Of a stretch of DNA of 5,663 nucleotides, positions 1 through 4,766 are shown piece after piece (position 1 is the first letter of the stretch; every line of letters begins with the position of its first letter). The notes beneath the pieces were generated by a model, which was given only the letters and a program-made list of their open reading frames with translations, ran no database searches and was not told the origin of the DNA. The translations under genes were made by a program, and so were the position numbers. Origin of the DNA: DRYM01 sp964526225 (GTDB lineage Archaea > Thermoproteota > Thermoprotei_A > EX4484-217-1); contig CAZGLL010000047.1 in assembly GCA_964526225.1 (NCBI GenBank), positions 1 to 5,663 on the forward strand. The letters are read 5' to 3'.

Positions 1-341
1 ACTTTTCAAATCTATTACTATGCCTAAAGCTTCAATGCACTTATCCGACATAATTACCTCTTCTTCACCTGGGGTTATGAGGGCTTATGCTTTAATCTTC
101 CTAGTTTCGCTTTCGGAACTAGCGATAACTTCTATTTCTCCACCGTGGTATGAAGCTCCCCGTGTAAGGCCTGGTCCTTCAAACTCTATTGGTGCACCAA
201 CTTCTAAACCTAGTTTTTCAGCTAAATCAATAGGTAAAGAAACCATTGGCGTAGGGGTTTCGAAACCTGTGTTTAGAAGAGCTAGGGATTCAACACATTT
301 ATTTTTAAACATATTTTAACCTTTATTCTTAAAGCCAACAA
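1..341 (-). pseudogene. Retropepsin-like aspartic protease family gene, frameshifted and interrupted by a stop; runs off the left edge
   Basis: Three pieces on the minus strand join into one recognisable protein. Piece 1, from a TTG at 341 or 338, reads LALRIKVKICLK. Piece 2, in another frame, reads NKCVESLALLNTGFE, then SLPIDLAEKLGLEVGAPIEF and on to KIKA. A TAA at 85-87 ends it. The same frame continues beyond the TAA as ALITPGEEEVIMSDKCIEAL and on to the window edge. The order (beta strand, (D/N)TGFE loop, hydrophobic LP-x-LAE-x-LGL, then xPGEEEV-x-x-SD) is what I know from small archaeal clan AA (retropepsin-like) proteins. The frames join if one A is missing from the A5 run at 302-306. 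The catalytic DTG is NTG here; some archaeal relatives may also carry Asn, so this alone does not prove decay. An AAGGTG ribosome binding site lies just before the TTG, inside the end of the upstream small ORF. The family assignment is fairly firm. That the gene is dead is inferred from the two interruptions. Confidence 0.6.
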
Positions 342-342
342 A

Positions 343-477
343 TTACACCTTAACCTTCATTCTTTTCCAACGAATAACTATGTTACGCTTCTTCCTAGCT
401 TCTTTCTCAACCTTTTCAACTTCCTTTAACAACTTTAATAAGCCCTTACCCACTAAACTACACACCCAATACCACAT
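343..477 (-). CDS. Small basic hypothetical protein, 44 residues, coupled to the protease-like gene
   Basis: The ATG at 477 opens a 44-codon frame beginning MWYWVCSLVGKGLLKLLKEV, followed by a highly charged stretch (EKVEKEARKKR) and ending RWKRMKVKV, with TAA at 343-345. It has a hydrophobic first ten residues and then a Lys/Glu-rich segment that should form an amphipathic helix. I recognise no family. The case for it being real is its position: its stop lies one base before the TTG of the protease-like frame, and that gene's ribosome binding site is inside its last codons, as in a translationally coupled operon. GTG at 468 is an alternative start. Because the downstream partner is broken, this may be a relic too. 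It could be the small first gene of a two-gene module, but nothing in the sequence proves that. Confidence 0.35.
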   Translation of the reverse strand: MWYWVCSLVGKGLLKLLKEVEKVEKEARKKRNIVIRWKRMKVKV

Positions 478-483
478 TATTCA

Positions 484-709
484 AACAACAATATATTAGC
501 TTATCAACACTTTCACTTAGGGAAAGAAGCTATAGCTAAACTTACGGGGCTAAGTGAGGGGAAATTAACAGGAAAGCTTCTTCCCAATAGTTTTATCATG
601 GAATGGAAAAGTTGGGTCACTTCTTAGCAAATCAGAAACTATTTTAGAAAAGCTGGGAACATTCCTTATGAAAGGTAAAGGTATAGAATATGTTGCGAGA
701 AAAATGTGA
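484..709 (+). pseudogene. Remnant of a winged-helix regulator-like protein, start missing and frameshifted
   Basis: One frame, ending at the TAG at 625-627, reads HFHLGKEAIAKLTGLSEGKL and then TGKLL. A second frame, shifted by one base, reads SWNGKVGSLLSKSETILEKL and then GTFLMKGKGIEYVARKM up to a TGA at 707-709. The first part resembles the helix-turn-helix of archaeal winged-helix proteins of the DUF4443 kind (pattern GR-x-x-IA-x-x-LGL-x-EG-x-x-R-x-LL). The second resembles the wing and following helix (pattern LTEKG-x-x-ILEKL). The switch would fall at about 575-600. No ATG, GTG or TTG opens the first frame, which is open back to 457. What I see is two adjacent plausible protein segments in different frames. 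The family name is inference from motif memory. It is too short for a complete regulator, so I call it a decayed fragment. Confidence 0.35.
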
Positions 710-722
710 AGAATACTTTAAC

Positions 723-1574
723 TTACTCTTCACTAATTTCATAAACTACTGTTACTGTTGCTGAAACAGCTACGCCCTTCCCAGTTTCAATGGGTGTTGG
801 GGGTACTGCTTCTGCTACAGCTAACGGTACTGCATAAGAGTATCTCGTTGTATAGTAAGGTGCGGTTACTGGTGCTCCTAAGACAACACTTCTAACACCT
901 ACGATTTTAATTCCTAATGATTCAGCAAGTTTTTCAGCCTTAGCTTTAGCATCATTAACTGCTTCCTCTATAGCTTCTTTTTCAACGCTCTTTCTTTTCT
1001 CATCGGATAAGCCGAAGGAAAGACCATATAATCTATTGACACCTAAGCTTACAGCTTTAGAAACTATTTCACCTGCTTTCTCTAAATCGCTGATTTCCAC
1101 TTGGAATGAGTAACTGGCTACATATCCTTTAAGTATTCTTTCTCCACCAACCCAATCATATAGGGGGTTGAGGTTAACATACTCTGTTTTCACTGAAATT
1201 ACTCCTTCCTCTTTCTTAAGCTCATCTATGGCTCTCCTAGCTTTAATGATAACTTCTGTATAAGCTTCTGTAGCGTTCTTAAGTGGCTTATCTGTTTCAA
1301 CAGCTAATCTAAGATATACTCTATTTGGTTCTACAAATATTGTTGCTGAACCTGTTACGATAAGTGTTTTATCAGTTAACGAAGCCATGTTTGTTAGAGA
1401 TGATTCTCCTTTAAATGTTGAAGCAGCTTCAACAGACCCTAACCCCCCTACAGGAGTAGGTGGTTTTGTTTCTTCTACGCTTTGCTGATTAATTTTCATT
1501 GTTAACCCTGTTAATGCAAGAGCCCCTATTATTAATGCTAAAACTATTAGTAAAGCCTTTGTCGAATCACCCAT
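723..1574 (-). CDS. SIMPL domain (DUF541, YggE-like) protein with an N-terminal membrane anchor
   Basis: This is a 283-residue protein. Residues 1-6 are polar (MGDSTK), and residues 7-24 (ALLIVLALIIGALALTGL) form one hydrophobic segment that should act as a signal anchor or uncleaved signal peptide. A low-complexity linker follows to about residue 65. The SIMPL domain fills roughly residues 67-281. It opens with LIVTGSATIFVEPNRVYLRL, which matches the family start (V-x-G-x-G-x-x-x-x-x-PD-x-A-x-x). It has a long helix at NATEAYTEVIIKARRAIDEL, the GYVAS strand, and a second long helix with KAKAEKLAESLGIKI. It closes with a VAVSATVTVVYEI strand. In bacteria such proteins are periplasmic or surface-located and are linked to oxidative stress; their biochemical role is not settled. 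Here the domain is expected outside the membrane. The ATG at 1574 is well supported by an AGGTGAT site 8 bases upstream. The gene appears monocistronic. Confidence 0.9.
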   Translation of the reverse strand: MGDSTKALLIVLALIIGALALTGLTMKINQQSVEETKPPTPVGGLGSVEAASTFKGESSLTNMASLTDKTLIVTGSATIFVEPNRVYLRLAVETDKPLKNATEAYTEVIIKARRAIDELKKEEGVISVKTEYVNLNPLYDWVGGERILKGYVASYSFQVEISDLEKAGEIVSKAVSLGVNRLYGLSFGLSDEKRKSVEKEAIEEAVNDAKAKAEKLAESLGIKIVGVRSVVLGAPVTAPYYTTRYSYAVPLAVAEAVPPTPIETGKGVAVSATVTVVYEISEE

Positions 1575-1582
1575 TTTATTAA

Positions 1583-1589
1583 ATCACCT
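1583..1589 (-). promoter_or_regulatory. Ribosome binding site for the SIMPL gene
   Basis: The minus strand carries AGGTGAT, complementary to the conserved 3' end of archaeal 16S rRNA (ATCACCTCC). It ends 8 bases before the ATG at 1574. It is the best ribosome binding site in the left half of the window and fixes the start of the SIMPL protein. Confidence 0.8.
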
Positions 1590-1624
1590 ATGTTCTTAAA
1601 GTATAGTTTACCTAGTTTAATCTA

Positions 1625-1658
1625 GTGTTTAGAACACATGTGTTCTAAAAAGTAGAAC
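1625..1658. promoter_or_regulatory. Candidate operator: 22-bp perfect palindrome with overlapping and adjacent half-sites
   Basis: Positions 1628-1649 form a perfect palindrome with arms TTTAGAACACA and TGTGTTCTAAA, centred between 1638 and 1639. The TAGAAC/GTTCTA core occurs three times in alternating orientation, at 1630, 1642 and 1653, so about one helical turn apart. GTGTT-TAG-AACAC (1625-1637) is a further overlapping inverted repeat. The site lies 54 bp upstream of the SIMPL start and about 145 bp upstream of the plus-strand gene at 1793. The proximity, and a TTAAAC-like box between palindrome and ATG on the minus strand, suggest it controls the SIMPL gene. This layout fits a dimeric DNA-binding protein that can bind neighbouring sites. 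The palindrome is directly visible; its role is inferred. Confidence 0.5.
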
Positions 1659-1745
1659 CTATCACATTTTAGACTTAGCTAATTTTTCTCTACTTGAAAC
1701 CTAGCATTTCCTATTTTCCTAAACCCGGCTTTCGCAATTTTAGGG

Positions 1746-1757
1746 AATAGTTTAAAC
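1746..1757 (+). promoter_or_regulatory. TATA-like box ahead of the gene at 1793
   Basis: AATAGTTTAAAC contains a TTTAAA core at 1751-1756. A start site about 25 bp downstream would fall near 1779-1782, leaving a leader of 10-14 bases before the TTG at 1793. This spacing is usual for archaeal promoters. No strong ribosome binding site is visible in that leader. Confidence 0.4.
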
Positions 1758-1792
1758 GCTTCTGCTTTGAGCATTCCTATTGGGTATGAGAG

Positions 1793-2529
1793 TTGGTTAG
1801 TTTTGAAAACATTGTTTTAAGTGTTGAAGACGACATAGACTCCCTAATCATAATTACTTCTTCCAAAAACCACATTATACCTCGAAACCCTAATGTAGGC
1901 TTCACTTTAAAAGGTAGTGAAGCCGGTGTTTTAGAGGAAAACATTAGATCTAAGCAGTATAGAGCATTCCATGTAGAACCTGAGGAAGTAGAAACATACT
2001 ATTACTATGAGGAAGTACCGGAAAACATTAAGAAAGTCCTCAACATGTATCTTTCAAAACTTCCTAGAGAAATTGCTGAAGAATTTAGAAGTGCAGAAAC
2101 AGAAATATCAATCATAAAATACATGTTCACCGAAGTTAGCCTCAATACGGAAAGAAGAAATGAAACATTAATTTTAAAGCATAAGGAAAAACCAGATGCT
2201 AAGAAATTCAGTGTGGAAGCGGTTAAAGCAACAATATACTATGGGGGAAGCATATGTTGCCCCATGAGCACCTATGCATCAAAACTCTGGAAGAGTGGAA
2301 GCAAAAATACCCCGAAAACACTGTTATCCAAAGAAACATTTACGCTAAAAACTATGAAGGATACAAAAGAATAGATTCAACATTATCGTTAAAAATCGTT
2401 TTAGAATCACCTCAAACACACCCCTTCACTACCTACTTAAAACAGTTAGCCAATAATTCAGTAGCTACAGTACATAAGTGGGCTAAACTACTTCATAATA
2501 CTATGACTTTCATGTTAAAGCTGTTTTGA
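1793..2529 (+). pseudogene. Unrecognised protein gene split by a one-base frameshift in a G run
   Basis: The TTG at 1793 opens a frame that runs to TAG 2372-2374. A second frame, open from before 2254, runs to TGA 2527-2529. The end of the first frame turns Ser/Thr/Lys-rich (PMSTYASKLWKSGS), like out-of-frame sequence. The overlapping part of the second frame reads as normal protein (KTLEEWKQKYPENTVIQR). Joining them at the G5 run (2243-2247), as if a sixth G were missing, gives ATIYYGGKHMLPHEHLCIKT and one protein of about 245 residues. Its N-terminal half is acidic, with a VEPEEVETYYYYEEV segment at about residues 61-75. There is no signal peptide or membrane segment, and I know no family or catalytic motif for it. 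It may be a true one-base deletion, a base-calling error in the G run, or, less likely, a programmed shift. If the sequence is as given, the product is either a 193-residue truncated protein or none. Confidence 0.5.
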
Positions 2530-2533
2530 GTCA

Positions 2534-2546
2534 CACTTAAATATTT
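2534..2546 (+). promoter_or_regulatory. TATA-like box of the vapBC operon
   Basis: ACTTAAATATTTT centred near 2540 is a good archaeal TATA box. The start site would fall around 2565, just ahead of a GGTGG ribosome binding site (2566-2570) and the TTG at 2576. This places the in-frame GTG at 2549 upstream of the transcript and so argues for the later start of the antitoxin. Confidence 0.5.
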
Positions 2547-2575
2547 TAGTGGGAATCATTCATTTGGTGGGTTTA

Positions 2576-2824
2576 TTGGAGTTTATAGTTAGAGTTGATA
2601 GTAAGGGTAGAGTTTTAATTCCTAAAGGGTTAAGGGAAAGTGTTGGCATATCTGAAAAAGACCTTGTTAAAGTTTATGTTAAGAAGGGTAAAGTTATTGT
2701 TGAACCTTTAGGCTCAGTTGCTGACAAGTTTTTCGGATGCTTCAAAGTTGAAAAGTGGCCTAAGGATCTCGACGAATTCGTTACTGAGGCGATTAAGAAG
2801 TGGCGGCTGGGAAGAAGTATGTAG
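2576..2824 (+). CDS. vapB: VapB-type antitoxin with an AbrB/SpoVT (swapped-hairpin) DNA-binding domain
   Basis: Read from the TTG at 2576, the protein has 82 residues. Residues 2-45 are a SpoVT/AbrB domain: EFIVRVDSKGRVLIPKGLRE, then VGISEKDLVKVYVKKGKVIV, with the family's D-x-KGR-x-x-IPK core at 8-17. Residues 47-82 form a tail with FFGCFKVEKWPKDLDEF and a helix ending KKWRLGRSM; in this family the tail wraps around and inhibits the cognate PIN toxin. As in other VapBC pairs, it should neutralise the downstream VapC and, as the complex, repress its own promoter. A GTG at 2549 would add nine residues, but the TTG is better placed behind GGTGG and inside the expected transcript. The end of the gene overlaps the vapC start by 25 bases, which indicates translational coupling. 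Confidence 0.85.
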   Translation: MEFIVRVDSKGRVLIPKGLRESVGISEKDLVKVYVKKGKVIVEPLGSVADKFFGCFKVEKWPKDLDEFVTEAIKKWRLGRSM

Positions 2825-3222
2825 ACGTCAATGTTTTCGTTTACTGGCTTGGGAACCATCCAACTTTGGGTAAAATAGCTAAAGAATGGATTAGAGATGT
2901 TGAAAGGTCAGCTAAAGGTAGCTATGTTACTTCTTCACTTACAGTATACGAAGTTCTCATAGTGATGTCTGGACTTACAGGTAATAGTTTGGAAAATAAG
3001 AGGTTCGTAGAGAAAGTTTTAGAGGCAATATTTGGTCTTCGCGGATTAGAAATTTCACCAATTATTAAAAGCGACTTCACTAGTGCGTTAGAGTATATGG
3101 GAAAATATGGCTTAGATTTGGAGGACGCATTACATTTAACTGTAGCTTTACGGGAGAAAGCGGTGGAAATAGTTTCGAACGATAAAGACTTCGATAAGAC
3201 GCCGTTACGAAGAATATTTTAA
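2800..3222 (+). CDS. vapC: VapC-type toxin, PIN-domain ribonuclease
   Basis: This 140-residue protein is the usual length for VapC. PIN family acidic residues are visible: D9 in YVDVNVFVYW, E51 in TVYEVL, D109 in LDLEDALHLTVA (with D106 nearby), and D128 in VSNDKDFDK. These coordinate the magnesium or manganese ions used for RNA cleavage; tRNA, rRNA or mRNA are the known VapC targets, and nothing here says which applies. All acidic positions are present, so the toxin looks intact. The GTG start at 2800 lies inside the antitoxin gene and follows a GAGGCGAT stretch about 8 bases away. The 25-base overlap with vapB and the order antitoxin then toxin are standard. The gene converges on the HEPN/MNT pair, 147 bp away. 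Family assignment is secure; the cellular target is unknown. Confidence 0.9.
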   Translation: MAAGKKYVDVNVFVYWLGNHPTLGKIAKEWIRDVERSAKGSYVTSSLTVYEVLIVMSGLTGNSLENKRFVEKVLEAIFGLRGLEISPIIKSDFTSALEYMGKYGLDLEDALHLTVALREKAVEIVSNDKDFDKTPLRRIF

Positions 3223-3369
3223 CACTTCCATCTTGGTATGCGAAAGGAGCACTTAACTTCGGCTGTGTTAATATTGTTGCTTAGCTTTGTAAATGAGATG
3301 CATTCTACAGCATATGTTCTTCTACTGAGTCAAAAATGTTTTAGCAATGTTTTCATTTAGACGTTTTCG

Positions 3370-3699
3370 CTATGTTATCTTTATTTTTCTACATTTTATT
3401 TTCGATGCTTCGTTTTTCTCTAGTATGTGGATTTCTAATATGTAGTGTTCCGGTATTTCTTCTTCGAGTTTCTCCCATATTTTCACTAATGCTTCTACTT
3501 TTTCTTTCCAACTCATTTTTCTACTGAATACTACTAGAATGTCGATGTCGCTGTTTATTGTTAACCTTTCTTCTGCTGCTCCTCCAGTTACATATAGTTC
3601 TGCTTCCGGATAGAGTTTGTTTATTGTTAAAGCTGCTTTCTCAACAATTTTTTTCCACTGCTTTAGCGTTTTCAATCTACTATGGACTTTTCTACCCAA
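3370..3699 (-). CDS. Minimal nucleotidyltransferase (MNT), probable antitoxin of a HEPN/MNT pair
   Basis: This 109-residue protein is in the usual range for minimal nucleotidyltransferases. The polymerase-beta-like core is clear: a helix with KIVEKAALTINKLYPEAELY, then TGGAAEERLTINSDIDILVV. G39-G40, ten residues, then D51-x-D53 is the GS-x10-D-x-D metal and nucleotide site, with Gly in place of Ser. E89 in LEIHIL sits where the third metal-binding acid is expected. In characterised HepT/MntA systems the MNT protein adds AMP to the HEPN toxin and so disarms it; I infer the same role here from the pairing. It overlaps the end of the HEPN gene by 8 bases, so the two should be cotranslated, with the HEPN gene first. 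The basic C-terminal tail (KIKCRKIKIT) has no assigned role. Confidence 0.8.
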   Translation of the reverse strand: MGRKVHSRLKTLKQWKKIVEKAALTINKLYPEAELYVTGGAAEERLTINSDIDILVVFSRKMSWKEKVEALVKIWEKLEEEIPEHYILEIHILEKNEASKIKCRKIKIT

Positions 3700-4147
3700 A
3701 AATTTTCGCCTCTAACTTTTTAAGTTCCTCCATGAGGTTCTTGACTATGTTGAAAATTATTTTCGCTTCTTTTTCCCCATATTCCAGTAGCCCATATGTT
3801 GCTTTAGTGTGTGCATATGCTAGTTCCGCTAGTTCCCTTCTATGCTTTCTCACATACTCTACAATGTGGAATGCTTCATCATTTAATCCCTCCTCCATTA
3901 GCGCCGAAGCTAGAACACTTAGAAGCTCACGTACATTATGTCCTCTAACCTCCTCCCCAATAACACGGTAAATTATAGATTTTAGAAACAGCTGAATAGC
4001 ATATTCTACTTCGCGAACAGCAAAATCATAGTCCCCTTCAGCAAGCGCTCTTTCAGCCCATTTCAACGAACTTAAAGCCCTCTTCCTAAGAAGTTGCGGA
4101 TAAGTACCGCTCACACTAAACACCAAACTCATAAATGTCTTCTCCAT
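3692..4147 (-). CDS. HEPN domain protein, probable toxin of a HEPN/MNT pair
   Basis: This is a 151-residue, all-helical protein of the HEPN family. The first helices carry ALSSLKWAERALAEGDYDFA, matching the family start (A-x-x-x-L-x-x-A-x-x-A-x-x-x-G-x-YD-x-A). VREVEYAIQLFLKSIIYRVI is the conserved second helix, and RGHNVRELLSVL follows it. KHRRELAELAYAHTKATYGL and a final helix (EKEAKIIFNIVKNLMEELKK) complete the fold. Many HEPN toxins are RNases that use an R-x(4-6)-H motif. I find no R and H with that spacing, so activity is uncertain. The start could be ATG 4147, or ATG 4132 (Met6), which has GGAG shortly ahead of it inside the first codons. Overlap with the MNT gene and the order HEPN-MNT argue for one operon and one complex. 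Confidence 0.8.
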   Translation of the reverse strand: MEKTFMSLVFSVSGTYPQLLRKRALSSLKWAERALAEGDYDFAVREVEYAIQLFLKSIIYRVIGEEVRGHNVRELLSVLASALMEEGLNDEAFHIVEYVRKHRRELAELAYAHTKATYGLLEYGEKEAKIIFNIVKNLMEELKKLEAKIFG

Positions 4148-4180
4148 TCAAAGCTATAAAGATACTGAACACTAAAAAAG

Positions 4181-4190
4181 CCTTAAACAT
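4181..4190 (-). promoter_or_regulatory. Weak TATA-like box ahead of the HEPN/MNT pair
   Basis: On the minus strand ATGTTTAAGG lies about 38 bases upstream of ATG 4147. A start site 25 bases on would give a leader of about 12 bases. The match to a TATA box is weak. The only other AT-rich candidate (CTTTATAG at 4154-4161) is too close to the ATG. Confidence 0.25.
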
Positions 4191-4321
4191 AATGAAGCAG
4201 TGAAGCCCTTGAAAACCACTTTAACCATACTTCAAGAGAAAAACTGTCTTCAGCACCAGTACGTAATCAAAAACAGACACGAGAAGCATAAACGCCTACT
4301 TAGATAGCAAGAAAAACTACT

Positions 4322-4332
4322 CTAAAAAAATC
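4322..4332 (-). terminator. T-tract terminator candidate behind the tautomerase gene
   Basis: On the minus strand GATTTTTTTAG gives seven consecutive T residues (4330-4324), 55-60 bases after the TAG at 4385-4387. Archaeal RNA polymerase commonly stops at such oligo-T tracts without a hairpin. The tract is visible; its use is inferred. Confidence 0.35.
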
Positions 4333-4384
4333 ACTACTTATTTTTATTAAGCAAACAACGGTACACCATAGAAACCTTATCGTT

Positions 4385-4573
4385 CTAGCTACTTCTTTTA
4401 CGATCAACTAATAGTTCCCCGTTTATACCAACGTTTTCGGGAGGATTCTCCTTTACAATGATCGTTACATGTTCTATCCCGTAAATCTCCGATATGATTT
4501 CCGTAATTTTCCTTACAAGCACCCTTTTCTTATCAACACTAATCGGAGGACCTTCAACTATTATAGTTGGCAT
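4385..4573 (-). CDS. 4-oxalocrotonate tautomerase family protein (archaeal small tautomerase-like)
   Basis: With the start at ATG 4573 the protein has 62 residues including Met, the usual size of this family. The mature N-terminus is Pro (MPTIIVEGPPISVDKKR), and Pro1 is the catalytic base of tautomerases. The rest fits: a helix RVLVRKITEIISEIYGI, a strand HVTIIVKE, then PPENVGINGELLVDRKR, which matches the archaeal branch (ENVG-x-GG-x-L). Against the bacterial 4-oxalocrotonate enzyme, Arg11, Arg39 and Phe50 are not matched, so the bacterial substrate is unlikely. A longer reading from ATG 4585 would bury Pro1. That ATG also coincides with the expected transcription start, and the GGTGAT site lies between the two ATGs, so the shorter form is preferred. 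Such proteins usually act as small oligomers. The substrate is unknown and the gene stands alone. Confidence 0.85.
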   Translation of the reverse strand: MPTIIVEGPPISVDKKRVLVRKITEIISEIYGIEHVTIIVKENPPENVGINGELLVDRKRSS

Positions 4574-4576
4574 ATT

Positions 4577-4582
4577 ATCACC
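4577..4582 (-). promoter_or_regulatory. Ribosome binding site that decides the tautomerase start
   Basis: GGTGAT on the minus strand ends three bases before ATG 4573. The spacing is short, but GGTGAT pairs with the part of 16S rRNA nearest the start codon. It overlaps the codons right after the alternative ATG at 4585, so it can only serve the shorter form with catalytic Pro1. Confidence 0.65.
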
Positions 4583-4605
4583 CATGAAAAGATATAATCT
4601 AAACC

Positions 4606-4617
4606 ATTTAAAAATTT
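4606..4617 (-). promoter_or_regulatory. TATA-like box of the tautomerase gene
   Basis: On the minus strand AAATTTTTAAAT is centred near 4611. A start about 25 bases downstream falls near 4585, which gives a leader of about 12 bases holding the GGTGAT site. Confidence 0.45.
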
Positions 4618-4710
4618 ATGGATCCCGCTAACTTTTCAGCTTTCCCACATCATCCTTTTACCTAGGAATTTGCCAAATAAATGGTTGGGTTCGCTAATAC
4701 TTGTGTCATC

Positions 4711-4744
4711 CGATATATTTTTAAATATATTTTGCGATATATCC
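4711..4744 (+). promoter_or_regulatory. Promoter of the PadR-ABC operon with repeated half-sites around the TATA box
   Basis: CGATATAT occurs at 4711-4718 and again at 4735-4742, 24 bp apart. The second copy is part of the palindrome GATATATC (4736-4743). Between them lies TTTTTAAATATATTTT, a strong TATA box; the start site would be near 4750, followed by a GAGGG stretch and GTG 4767. An inverted repeat ATATATT/AATATAT (4713-4719 and 4724-4730) overlaps the TATA box. PadR regulators normally repress their own operon by binding palindromes over the promoter, so these repeats are the natural candidate site. The repeats are visible; binding is inferred. Confidence 0.5.
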
Positions 4745-4766
4745 TTAGATAGAGGGATGGCAAGTA

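Larger units (their letters stand above)
4148..4384. other. Intergenic stretch without a convincing gene
   Basis: I read this 237-bp region in all frames and find only short frames of fewer than 30 codons, with no good start signals. It carries the weak promoter candidate of the HEPN gene at one end and the T-tract behind the tautomerase gene at the other. The plus strand is A-rich and the minus strand T-rich. Confidence 0.6.

Noticed and set aside
20..319. Plus-strand frame of 99 codons
   Set aside because: It is antisense to the protease-like gene, whose minus-strand translation keeps family motifs even past a stop. The plus-strand protein is Ser/Pro-rich with no recognisable pattern.
2549..2575. 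N-terminal extension of VapB from GTG 2549
   Set aside because: It lies ahead of the transcription start predicted from the TATA box at 2534-2546, and TTG 2576 has its own GGTGG site.
2674..2859. Minus-strand frame of 61 codons
   Set aside because: It lies antisense to the vapB and vapC genes, both of which have clear family motifs.
3238..3360. Plus-strand ORF of 40 codons (MRKEHLTSAVLILLLSFVNE and on) after vapC
   Set aside because: It has no ribosome binding site or promoter and no recognisable motif, and a frame of this length is expected by chance. A small membrane peptide is not excluded.
3558..3971. Plus-strand frame of 137 codons rich in Leu, Ser and Phe
   Set aside because: It is the antisense shadow of the HEPN and MNT genes. 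The hydrophobic look comes from the complement of Lys/Glu-rich codons, not from membrane segments.
4324..4350. A-rich and T-rich runs as a possible CRISPR leader or replication origin
   Set aside because: There is no repeated unit with spacers and no set of origin boxes; the runs are explained by termination and base composition.
4574..4585. Four-residue longer tautomerase from ATG 4585
   Set aside because: It would bury the catalytic Pro1, and the GGTGAT site lies after this ATG.
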